The translations under genes were made by a program, and so were the position numbers. The notes under the pieces are model-generated. The model saw only the letters and a list, made by a program, of their open reading frames with translations. It was not told the DNA's origin and did not search any database. A stretch of DNA of 64,000 nucleotides, from NCBI RefSeq assembly GCF_024500045.1, contig NZ_JTEO01000004.1, forward strand, positions 558,001-622,000, read 5' to 3'. Source of the stretch: Methanolobus chelungpuianus (GTDB lineage: Archaea > Halobacteriota > Methanosarcinia > Methanosarcinales > Methanosarcinaceae). Below, in pieces: positions 1 to 6,935 of this stretch. How positions within the stretch are numbered: the first letter of the stretch is position 1; each line of letters begins with the position of its first letter.

Positions 1-623
1 CCAACCTCAAGGGTCATTATGCCCGATATGAACTCTATCAGGTATGGCACATCGAAAATGAGATTGGAAGTATTTGAATCCTGTCTTGTCTGGCCATTGA
101 CCCTGGCTTTAATGGAGGCATTATCCGGATCGAATTTGGCTGCCGGTATGATGAAGGGACCTACCGGAGCAAAGGTATCAAAGCTCTTGGCCCTTGTCCA
201 CTGTCCATCCTTTCTCTGGAGGTCACGGGCGGTGACGTCATTGAAGCATGTGAAGCCCGCGATCACATCATAGGCCCTGTCGTATTTAATGCTCTTGCAC
301 TTCTTGCCGATTATCACTGCAAGCTCTGCTTCGTAATCCACTCTCTGGCTGCTTCTGGGATACAGGATCCTTCCCTCATGGCCCAGGATGGACGAGGGTG
401 GCTTTATGAAAAGTATGGGCTCATCCGGGACCTGCAGGCCGAACTCCGCGGCATGATCGTGATAGTTCAGTCCTATGCACACGATCTTCGTAGGACTGCT
501 GGGCGGAAGGGTTTCCAGTTCATCCAGTTCATAGGTCTTCCCGTCACCATCGTGGGAAGTGACAATGCCGTTATTTACCTCTCCGTAGAAGATGTCGTCA
601 AGATATCTGAAGCGTCCAAACAT
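1..623 (-). CDS. FAH-family hydrolase (partial)
   Basis: The frame runs leftward from an ATG at 623 (MFGRFRYLDDIFYGE) to the window edge, 207 codons without a stop, so the C-terminus lies outside. It shows the fumarylacetoacetate-hydrolase fold signature in order: KIVCIGLNYHDHAAE, then LFIKPPSSILG, then VDYEAELAVIIGKKCK carrying the metal-binding acidic residues, then GFTCFNDVTARDLQRKDGQW. Family members hydrolyse, decarboxylate or tautomerise 2-oxo acids or beta-diketo acids in the cytosol with a divalent metal. The substrate in a methanogen cannot be deduced. It is the first gene leftward of an AT-rich intergenic region and has no visible operon partner here. Confidence 0.9.
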   Translation of the reverse strand, partial: MFGRFRYLDDIFYGEVNNGIVTSHDGDGKTYELDELETLPPSSPTKIVCIGLNYHDHAAEFGLQVPDEPILFIKPPSSILGHEGRILYPRSSQRVDYEAELAVIIGKKCKSIKYDRAYDVIAGFTCFNDVTARDLQRKDGQWTRAKSFDTFAPVGPFIIPAAKFDPDNASIKARVNGQTRQDSNTSNLIFDVPYLIEFISGIMTLEV

Positions 624-874
624 TAGTCAAACTCTTTGCTTTCATTCTAGATAAGTATAGATGCTTTAGCTGAATGAAGGGGCTTTCCAGCTAATATCAG
701 CATCATCCCATACTCTGTCCGATCAGTGGGTATAGATTCAATTATAACTATTTATTATTTAAAATATTTATTTATATTAATACGTATATATTCTCTTCGG
801 AGATTACAATATGGGATCTCCGGAAGTGCCCTGCTAACAAGGGGGGTCATTTCCATAGCAACGTGAGGATTAGT

Positions 875-994
875 ATGCAATATACAAAAGAACACCACGA
901 GAACCTTTACGGCTTCCGCGAACGTGACAAGTTCGATTATTCCGTAGACATAGTTTTCGGGGAGTTTGACGAAACCATAGTGCTCTTGCACTGA
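875..994 (+). CDS. possible small acidic protein, 39 aa
   Basis: A short frame starts at ATG 875 (MQYTKEHHENLYGFRERDKF) and ends at TGA 992-994. A GTGAGG motif at 863-868 lies about six bases upstream, an acceptable ribosome-binding site. An AT-rich stretch at 760-792 could supply the promoter. The peptide is rich in charged and aromatic residues with no membrane segment or Cys motif. I do not recognise a family. The region between 624 and 1094 otherwise has no gene. Real coding is plausible but unproven; the opposite strand frame here looks like a shadow. Confidence 0.35.
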   Translation: MQYTKEHHENLYGFRERDKFDYSVDIVFGEFDETIVLLH

Positions 995-1094
995 ACGATA
1001 CGATCCATGAGACTGCCGGGAAACAACTGCAGTCCCATGCAGCATTTACCATCTCTGCGGCTTTACGGCCTTGCAGAGAGGAATATATTTAAGC

Positions 1095-2363
1095 ATGGTC
1101 CCTGTTCCTGACAACTTGATGACGCTGCCTGTCCTCATACTTGCAATTGTTTTTATCCTGACCGCAATAAGACAGATAGGTAACCTGAGGCTTGGCATCT
1201 GGCAGATAATGTCGCTGGGCGCTCTCGGAGTACTGCTGACAGGGCAGATATCAGTTACTGATGCCCTTAATTCTGTGAATATGGATGTCATGCTCTTCCT
1301 TTTCGGAATGTTCGCCGTGGGGCAGGCATTGGAGATGAGCGGCTATATTTCCCATATCTCCTACCGCTTTTTCAGGAGTGCGAGGACCCTTGATGCCGTA
1401 ATACTGTACATCCTGTTCGGGATGGGCCTCGCATCCGCATTCCTGATGAATGATACACTGGCAATAATCGGTACGCCTGTAATGCTGCTCCTTGCCAGGG
1501 AACATAACATCGATCCCAAGGTGCTGCTTCTGGCATTGGCCTTTGCCGTGACCACAGGAAGTGTCATCAGCCCCATAGGCAATCCCCAGAATCTCCTGAT
1601 AGCCCTGGGCGGGGGTCTTGAGGACCCTTTCGTTACCTTCGCCCGCTACCTGCTGCTTCCTACAGTGGTGAACCTGCTGATAACCTACATGCTGCTTAAG
1701 GTCTTCTACAGGAAACATTTCTCTCCTGTACCGCTTGACCATGCAGTGCCAAGGATCACTGACCACAGGCTTGCCAGGTGGTCAGGTATGTCACTTTGCC
1801 TGGTCGTCATCCTGGTGGCGGCGAAGATCGTTGTCACATCGGCAGGCATTCCCTTCGATTTCAGGCTGACCTACATTGCCCTTATTTCGGCAATCCCTGT
1901 GCTTTTGCTCAGCAGCCGGAGGAAAGAGATACTGCAAAAGATGGACTGGCATACACTTGTGTTCTTCGCTGCCATGTTCATACTGATGGAGAGTGTGTGG
2001 GATTCAGGATTCTTCCAGGGCGTCATCGGAATGACAAGCATCGATGTTAACTCGATCCCTATGATACTCGCGGTGAGCGTCCTCCTGAGCCAGTTCATCT
2101 CCAATGTTCCTTTAGTTGCACTTTACCTGCCTGTCCTGTCGCAGGCAGATATGACTGTCCTGCAGATGATGGCACTGGCAGCCGGAAGTACTATAGCAGG
2201 CAATCTTTCCATCCTTGGAGCAGCGAGCAATGTCATCATTATCCAGAACGCAGAGAAAAAAGGCAATATAAGCCTGAAATTCTCTGAGTTCGCGCTGATA
2301 GGCGTACCCCTTACGACCATACAGATATGTGTGTACTGGCTCTTCCTGTCAGGCCTGCGGTGA
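1095..2363 (+). CDS. ArsB/NhaD (SLC13-like) anion permease
   Basis: This encodes a polytopic membrane protein of about 422 aa. The helices include LPVLILAIVFILTAI, DVMLFLFGMFAVGQALEMSG, ILFGMGLASAFLMNDTLAII and two symmetrical hairpins: the first holds TTGSVISPIGNPQNLL, the second holds SNVPLVALYLPVL and AAGSTIAGNLSILGAASNVI. The paired (S/T)xGNPQN / GNLxxLGAASN motifs are typical of the arsenite/Na+-H+/dicarboxylate (IT) superfamily, in which an ion moves across the cytoplasmic membrane. The substrate is not evident. The frame is open from TTG 1071, but ATG 1095 or ATG 1119 is likelier; an AT-rich TATATTTAAG at 1084-1093 would place a transcript start near 1111 and favour 1119. It is monocistronic. 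Confidence 0.85.
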   Translation: MVPVPDNLMTLPVLILAIVFILTAIRQIGNLRLGIWQIMSLGALGVLLTGQISVTDALNSVNMDVMLFLFGMFAVGQALEMSGYISHISYRFFRSARTLDAVILYILFGMGLASAFLMNDTLAIIGTPVMLLLAREHNIDPKVLLLALAFAVTTGSVISPIGNPQNLLIALGGGLEDPFVTFARYLLLPTVVNLLITYMLLKVFYRKHFSPVPLDHAVPRITDHRLARWSGMSLCLVVILVAAKIVVTSAGIPFDFRLTYIALISAIPVLLLSSRRKEILQKMDWHTLVFFAAMFILMESVWDSGFFQGVIGMTSIDVNSIPMILAVSVLLSQFISNVPLVALYLPVLSQADMTVLQMMALAAGSTIAGNLSILGAASNVIIIQNAEKKGNISLKFSEFALIGVPLTTIQICVYWLFLSGLR

Positions 2364-2441
2364 AAATAAAATAAGGAAAAAAGGGTCTTCTTAGAGACCT
2401 GTTCCGGAACGCTTATATTCTGATGGAGCCCGGAATCCCGA

Positions 2442-3479
2442 TCATATATAGGTCGCGACCTTCAAAGCTATTATCACTGCCACAATGCCGACCGCCCAGA
2501 ACTTGAGCGTCTCGCTCATAGGTATCCTGATATCCATGATCTGCATATCCTCCTTAGTCACTGATGCAACTGTCTGTGTTTCTCTGGACTGGCCCTGCGG
2601 TCTTGTTCCTTCAGGACCTTTTGCTGGCTGTTTCACGGGCCGTTTTTTCTTTTCGTCAAGTCCTGTCTTAAGAGATCTCTCGCCTGCATTCGCAAACCGG
2701 GGCTGCGCTTCCTTTCCGCTGTCTGCAGCTTCTTCTTTCCAGAATCCCGTTCCCTCTGAACCCGACTGTACTATTCCAGTCACGGCAGCCTCTGCTTTTG
2801 CCATGGGCCCCGCATCTGCCTGCAGGGTGTTCCCGTATGCATTTTCCTCACGTGGCATAATCTCTGTCTCTTGTACCAGCTGCATATCACCGGAAGTGGA
2901 ATGGGAACTGATCATCTCTGTATCCCGGACTGCTTCCTCGTTCTCACGCCTGCCAAGATTACTGAATATGGACTCTTCGCCTACAGGGGGCTTATAGCCT
3001 GAACCGCTCCATCCCGTCTCTTCTGCCATCCGCTCCTTTCCGGCCTGTTCATGTGTTTCTCCTTCGAAGCTCTCCCCGGGCTCTTCCATGAACCCTTCAA
3101 CCGCCTCCCCTGTGAGTTCCTCTTCCAGCTCGCTTTCCATGAAAGCGTCATCTTCATTTTGGTTTTCCGGGAATACGGAACTTTCCGGGTAGTCTGCTGC
3201 GGGTTCTGCACTATACTGCTTCTTTCCGATAAGTCCCTGGTAATCAGGGTCTATCTCTGTTGCGAGGTCAAAGCATCTCTGGGCTTCTTCGAAGCTCCCC
3301 ATTGTTTCAAGGACCCTGCCTTTCCTGAACCATGCTTCCGCATTGTATGGATTGGCATCCAGTGCCTTTGTATAGTATTCAACCTGCTTTTCAGGGGTTT
3401 TGGCATTCTCAGCCAGCTTAAGCCAGTTCTGGGCGGCTTTTATTTTATTCTTGGATTTTACTTCGTTAAGCATTCCCAT
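2442..3479 (-). CDS. TPR protein with C-terminal membrane anchor
   Basis: The 345-aa product has three parts. Residues about 13-80 form two tetratricopeptide units (AQNWLKLAENAKTPEKQVEY; AEAWFRKGRVLETMGSFEEA; the end DLATEIDPDYQG is a classic TPR tail). Residues about 90-310 are a long, acidic then Lys/Gln-rich low-complexity linker without predicted fold. Residues about 327-345 (FWAVGIVAVIIALKVATYI) are one hydrophobic helix ending at the C-terminus. There is no signal peptide, so the protein should be tail-anchored with the TPR domain in the cytoplasm, where such domains bind protein partners. The ATG at 3479 lies downstream of an AT-rich region at 3538-3570. No operon partner is seen. The partner and role are unknown. 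Confidence 0.85.
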   Translation of the reverse strand: MGMLNEVKSKNKIKAAQNWLKLAENAKTPEKQVEYYTKALDANPYNAEAWFRKGRVLETMGSFEEAQRCFDLATEIDPDYQGLIGKKQYSAEPAADYPESSVFPENQNEDDAFMESELEEELTGEAVEGFMEEPGESFEGETHEQAGKERMAEETGWSGSGYKPPVGEESIFSNLGRRENEEAVRDTEMISSHSTSGDMQLVQETEIMPREENAYGNTLQADAGPMAKAEAAVTGIVQSGSEGTGFWKEEAADSGKEAQPRFANAGERSLKTGLDEKKKRPVKQPAKGPEGTRPQGQSRETQTVASVTKEDMQIMDIRIPMSETLKFWAVGIVAVIIALKVATYI

Positions 3480-3689
3480 GATAACACCTTATTGACCAGA
3501 GGAGACCATGCTCTGCAGGATACCTTGTACTGAGACTTGTATATATTTATATAAATAATTATTTTTATCTCATTTAGTTCCTTTACTTATTAATAGTTGC
3601 TTATCGCCTGTTCATCTACAATATCTCGCGCACTTGAAGCTTCGAAACGTATTTGTGCCATACAGGCAGAATTCATGGAGGGGAGAGAT

Positions 3690-4151
3690 ATGAGCGGAGA
3701 ACCTGAAGACGATCTCATTACAGAACAGGAAAGGAAGCAGCTCCTTGCCGCATTGCACACGCGCCTTTTCTGGGTAGGCAAGGAAATACCTTACAACTGT
3801 GACATAAGGGGAAAGATATGCAACCTGCATAACATTGTATGGGAACTGCTCCAGAAGGAGAGACTGGACGAGGAGGACAGGAAACTCATTAATAAGTGTA
3901 TCCTCTACATCGATGAAAAAGCAAAAGAGGATGAACTGGAGCTTTCAACGGGGCAGCTCACCCGGGAAGAGGCAGACAGGCTCTTCGATGAGACTGCCGG
4001 TCTTATGAGGACTCTCATGAACCTCAGGGATATCGAAGAAGGAAAGTCCAAAGAAAAAGAGAGACAGTTCCATGAAACCTACTCGCGTGAAAGAGTGGCC
4101 GAAGCCAGACGATGGCTTAATCTCCTACGGGATACAGGAGAACTGAAATAG
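3690..4151 (+). CDS. conserved archaeal protein, DUF5788-like
   Basis: The open frame extends upstream to 3597, but the start is placed at ATG 3690 because a strong ribosome-binding site, GGAGGGGAG at 3677-3685, sits just before it. The 153-aa product is soluble, charged and mostly helical. It begins with an ERKQLLAALHTRLFWVGKEI segment, has a central IRGKICNLHNIVWELL segment and ends with RVAEARRWLNLLRD. This order (helix, short strand region at EIP, long helices, terminal RRW) resembles the archaeal DUF5788 family as I remember it from haloarchaea and methanogens. No catalytic residues are evident. It converges with the next gene. Function unknown. Confidence 0.75.
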   Translation: MSGEPEDDLITEQERKQLLAALHTRLFWVGKEIPYNCDIRGKICNLHNIVWELLQKERLDEEDRKLINKCILYIDEKAKEDELELSTGQLTREEADRLFDETAGLMRTLMNLRDIEEGKSKEKERQFHETYSRERVAEARRWLNLLRDTGELK

Positions 4152-4161
4152 GGCACGGCTT

Positions 4162-4713
4162 TCAATCAGGACCACTTGATTCTGCGAGCTCGTACTTAAA
4201 GGACCACATCGGAAGCCCGTCGATCTCAACATGCTCCAGGTGTTCCATCTCATGTGCTGCATAGAAGGCCGAGGGACCCGTGAACGCCACAACCTTATCA
4301 GCGGCCTCGCGCACCATGATCGTTCTTTTCTCTGTGCTGATGCGCGCCACAAATATCCTCTCCGCTTTCAGGGTTATGGAATAGGGGCGTGTGAGCAGTA
4401 CCCGCTCCTCCCTGTTGCCGCATTTTTCCAGCCGGTTGACCAGTCCTTCCCTTGCGACAGTCTCAGGATTGACCAGCAGGTATATTTCCTCCAGGGTATT
4501 GCCTGTCTTCGTACTCTTATCATAGTCGGTATGGACCCTCATTACTGAAATGCTCCTGAGATGCTCGGCTGAATAGCTCCACGCCCCTCCCGTCTTCAGC
4601 GAAAGCAGCATTGGATAGAAGGCATCCCTTGGAAGGTCGAAGCTCCCGAAAACTGCTTCTTCCCTTGAGCTCATCACAAGCATGGATCTCAGGTCACTTA
4701 CTTTCATGATCAT
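4162..4713 (-). CDS. conserved hypothetical protein, 183 aa
   Basis: I do not recognise this family. The product is soluble, 183 aa, with mixed alpha/beta composition: MKVSDLRSMLVMSSREEAVF near the N-terminus, a central stretch about residues 60-110 describing a methodical strand pattern (YLLVNPETVAREGLVNRLEK), and a C-terminal FYAAHEMEHLEHVEIDGLPM with three His and several Glu that could bind a metal, although it is not a standard HExxH site. Start may be ATG 4713 or the in-frame ATG 4707 (second Met); GGGATG lies upstream. It ends 10 bases from the end of the convergent gene at 4151. The codon usage looks native. Confidence 0.7.
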   Translation of the reverse strand: MIMKVSDLRSMLVMSSREEAVFGSFDLPRDAFYPMLLSLKTGGAWSYSAEHLRSISVMRVHTDYDKSTKTGNTLEEIYLLVNPETVAREGLVNRLEKCGNREERVLLTRPYSITLKAERIFVARISTEKRTIMVREAADKVVAFTGPSAFYAAHEMEHLEHVEIDGLPMWSFKYELAESSGPD

Positions 4714-4859
4714 CCCTTTCCTGATATTCGGGAGAGGTGCTTATATATCTTGGTCCGGTCCCAGGTACTGCCCGGACTGATCAAAAAACCTAGGTTTATA
4801 TCCTTCGGCTTCCATTCATTTTAAACCTGAACCCTGAACCATGAATGAGGAGTCACTTT

Positions 4860-5087
4860 ATGAAGATAAGGCTTGTGAAATGCGGAGACATAGGAATCGC
4901 TAACTGCAATTACATGGCAATCGGCAATAATCTGGATGATGTTGAAAAGAACATGTACGATCATATAGAGGCCGAACATAAGGATCTGCTGGAAGAGATG
5001 ACCGATGATGAGATCCATCAGCTTAAGCACAGGGTCTCGACATTTCTCGGAAGAAGCTGCGGATGCGGCCATCTGCCAAAACCATGA
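4860..5087 (+). CDS. small DUF1059-like protein
   Basis: The start is ATG 4860, not the in-frame ATG 4845, because GAGGAGT at 4847-4853 is a ribosome-binding site with six-base spacing to 4860. The 75-aa product starts MKIRLVKCGDIGIANCNYMA and contains a long helix (DDVEKNMYDHIEAEHKDLLE). The C-x-D-x-G-x(3)-C start and following amphipathic helix with H-x-x-x-H pattern are like the small DUF1059 proteins common in haloarchaea and methanogens. The C-terminus adds RSCGCGHLPKP, giving two more Cys, so metal binding is possible. Function is unknown. A promoter-like TATA lies at about 4795-4800. Tandem repeats overlap its stop codon. Confidence 0.75.
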   Translation: MKIRLVKCGDIGIANCNYMAIGNNLDDVEKNMYDHIEAEHKDLLEEMTDDEIHQLKHRVSTFLGRSCGCGHLPKP

Positions 5088-5170
5088 AGTGAAGCTCTGA
5101 CCGACGCAACACCATGAAGTAAAGTCCTGGCCGATACAATACTAAGTGTAAGGCCTGCCGGCAGACATAA
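5081..5170. repeat. three imperfect 30-base tandem units
   Basis: Two units beginning ACCATGAAGTRAAG start at 5081 and 5111 and match at most positions over 30 bases; a more diverged third unit (ACTAAGTGTAAGGCCTGCCGG) starts near 5141. The first unit overlaps the last codon and stop of the DUF1059-like gene, so the rest is 3' untranslated sequence. No coding frame runs through it. Confidence 0.55.
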
Positions 5171-5176
5171 GAAACA

Positions 5177-5228
5177 GATACCTCCCGGTTCACTCGTGCT
5201 ATGTGTACACCATCGAACGGGAGGTATC
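5177..5228 (+). terminator. long hairpin in the 3' region of the DUF1059-like gene
   Basis: GATACCTCCCGGTTC at 5177-5191 pairs with GAACGGGAGGTATC at 5215-5228, a 14-bp stem with a single bulged G and a 23-base loop. It could end or protect the upstream transcript, or be a stand-alone RNA element. There is no T-run directly after it, so simple intrinsic termination is uncertain. The remaining sequence to 5435 holds no gene; CATAAAATACATATAAT near 5380-5396 is a plausible promoter for the next gene. Confidence 0.5.
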
Positions 5229-5435
5229 CACGGAAGGGGGGTGTTTTCTCTTCAAAGCACAGCTGTACACTTTAACTTAGGAACTATGAATATAAATAAA
5301 CCTAAGTATTAGGAATACTGAACATTGTTACACCGAGTCCAGAAGTCTCGGACTTGAGAGCAGATGTTCCCTGTTGCCATAAAATACATATAATCCGCGC
5401 CCAGAGTACTATGCATCAATCTGGGAGTAGGTGTT

Positions 5436-5945
5436 TTGAAAGCTTTAGTATTCGGAGCAGACGGATTTGAGGATGTGGAACTGATTTACCCTTGCCACAG
5501 GCTCAAGGAAGAGGGAGTAGAGACTCATATCGTATCCATGGAGAAAGGAAAGATAACTGGCAAGCACGGTTACTCTGTGGAGGCCGATGCAGCCTTTAAG
5601 GACATCGACCCTTCTGAGTATGGCCTGCTGGTGATATCGGGAGGGAAGGGGCCTGAGAAGATGAGACTTGACAAAAACGCACTGGACATCACCCGGCACT
5701 TCTTCTCAGAGAATAAGCCTGTCGCTGGCATCTGTCACGGTCCCCAGGTGCTCATATCAGCAGGCGTCGTCAAAGGGAGGAAGGCCACGGCATGGCCCGG
5801 GGTCATTGATGACCTGACCGCTGCAGGTGCCCGGACAGAGGACAAAGAAGTCGTTGTTGACGGGAACCTTATAACATCCCGCGGTCCTAAGGACCTCTAC
5901 GCTTTTGGCAGGGAAATGATGAAGAAAGTAAAAGAGGCAACCTGA
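5436..5945 (+). CDS. PfpI/DJ-1 family protein (intracellular protease or deglycase type)
   Basis: The 169-aa product has the usual length of PfpI proteins. The nucleophile is Cys100 in GICHGPQ, followed by His101, and Glu12 in the ADGFEDVE segment sits where family members have the acidic residue that activates the cysteine. GLLVISGGKGPEKMR marks the loop before the nucleophile elbow. The family forms oligomers in the cytosol and has been described as ATP-independent protease and as protein/nucleotide deglycase; which activity applies cannot be told. The start is TTG 5436 preceded by GGGAGTAGGTG; no ATG lies near. It has its own promoter and no operon partner. A second, more distant member lies at 15170-15799. 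Confidence 0.92.
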   Translation: MKALVFGADGFEDVELIYPCHRLKEEGVETHIVSMEKGKITGKHGYSVEADAAFKDIDPSEYGLLVISGGKGPEKMRLDKNALDITRHFFSENKPVAGICHGPQVLISAGVVKGRKATAWPGVIDDLTAAGARTEDKEVVVDGNLITSRGPKDLYAFGREMMKKVKEAT

Positions 5946-6024
5946 GCCCCTATCAGGTTAAATCTTCTCTTCGGGGATCTGCCCGTTTTCTTATTTGTGT
6001 TGCCGGTCCCATATCTGCGGACTC

Positions 6025-6897
6025 TCACCCCAGTTCGAAGGTCGTGACCCCGAAAGCCTTTTTCAGGTCAATGTCGGGCGCCTTACCTTTATACATGCGT
6101 ATCGTCCTGAAGCAAGCCGACATGCCGTACTTCTCTGCCAACATAAGGGCATCTCTGTTGGGCTGCGGAACATCAAGAAAAACAGGCTCATTCTCAGGCA
6201 CGGTGCTCCTAAGGGCAAGGAAGATCCTTTCGGCTATTGATATGTCATCTGCAAAAAGAGGACCTATCTTGTAACCTGAAACGCACTTCCTAATCACGCC
6301 GTATCCCTTAAGCTCTCCGCCTTCAAGCACTGCACAGGCGTGAGATCCGGGCTGGTTTATCCATCTTTTGAGGAAAGCATCTCTTGGGGCGGGGAACATT
6401 CTCCTGTCATACTCAAGCAGTTGGCTGAAGGGTACTTCACGCACATTTACCAGGTCATCCGGGACCTCTCCTCCGCCTTTACCCTCAAAGCGCAGGTTGC
6501 TATAAGAAGAAGTGAACTTCATGACGTCCTGGTATTTCCTCTCGTTCTCTACAACACCATCAAGCCCGATGGTCCGATCTCCCATGTGGGCCATGCATCT
6601 TTCGGTCAGCTGTGACCCTATACCTCTGTTCTGGAATTCAGTTCTGACCACATATAGCCCCAGAAAGCCGAAATTATCATCATACGCTACGGCAGAGGCA
6701 CATCCGACAGGCCTGCCTTCAAGCTCCGCAATAAAGAATCCTTCGGGGTCAGCCTCATAAAAAATATCCCCGTCATGGATCCCCGGATTCCAGCCCTCGC
6801 TTGCCGCCAGCCCAATGATAAATCCCATCTCTTCCGGAGCAGCGTTTCTTATAAGCAGTCCCGGAAACCCATAAGTTCCGCCAGCTTTTGTATCCAT
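6025..6897 (-). CDS. GNAT acetyltransferase with C-terminal YitH-like domain
   Basis: The 290-aa protein has an N-terminal GNAT domain at about residues 15-140: IRNAAPEEMGFIIGLAASEG, then FFIAELEGRPVGCASAVAYD, then the acetyl-CoA binding RTEFQNRGIGSQLTERCM (R/Q-x-x-G-x-G/A motif). The second half (about 150-285) resembles the C-terminal acetyltransferase-like domain found in YitH-type proteins, including GYGVIRKCVSGYKIGPLFAD and PVFLDVPQPNRDALMLAEKY. Such proteins transfer acetyl groups from acetyl-CoA to small amines or proteins; the acceptor is not known. It is transcribed leftward away from a helicase gene on the same strand, with 38 bases between them, so they could be co-transcribed. Confidence 0.88.
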   Translation of the reverse strand: MDTKAGGTYGFPGLLIRNAAPEEMGFIIGLAASEGWNPGIHDGDIFYEADPEGFFIAELEGRPVGCASAVAYDDNFGFLGLYVVRTEFQNRGIGSQLTERCMAHMGDRTIGLDGVVENERKYQDVMKFTSSYSNLRFEGKGGGEVPDDLVNVREVPFSQLLEYDRRMFPAPRDAFLKRWINQPGSHACAVLEGGELKGYGVIRKCVSGYKIGPLFADDISIAERIFLALRSTVPENEPVFLDVPQPNRDALMLAEKYGMSACFRTIRMYKGKAPDIDLKKAFGVTTFELG

Positions 6898-6935
6898 GGT
6901 AACACTCTTATAGATTATAACTTAGAGATTACAAT

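Noticed and set aside
3051-3533. Plus-strand frame of 160 codons
   Set aside because: It is antisense to the TPR protein, whose domains and tail anchor are clear.
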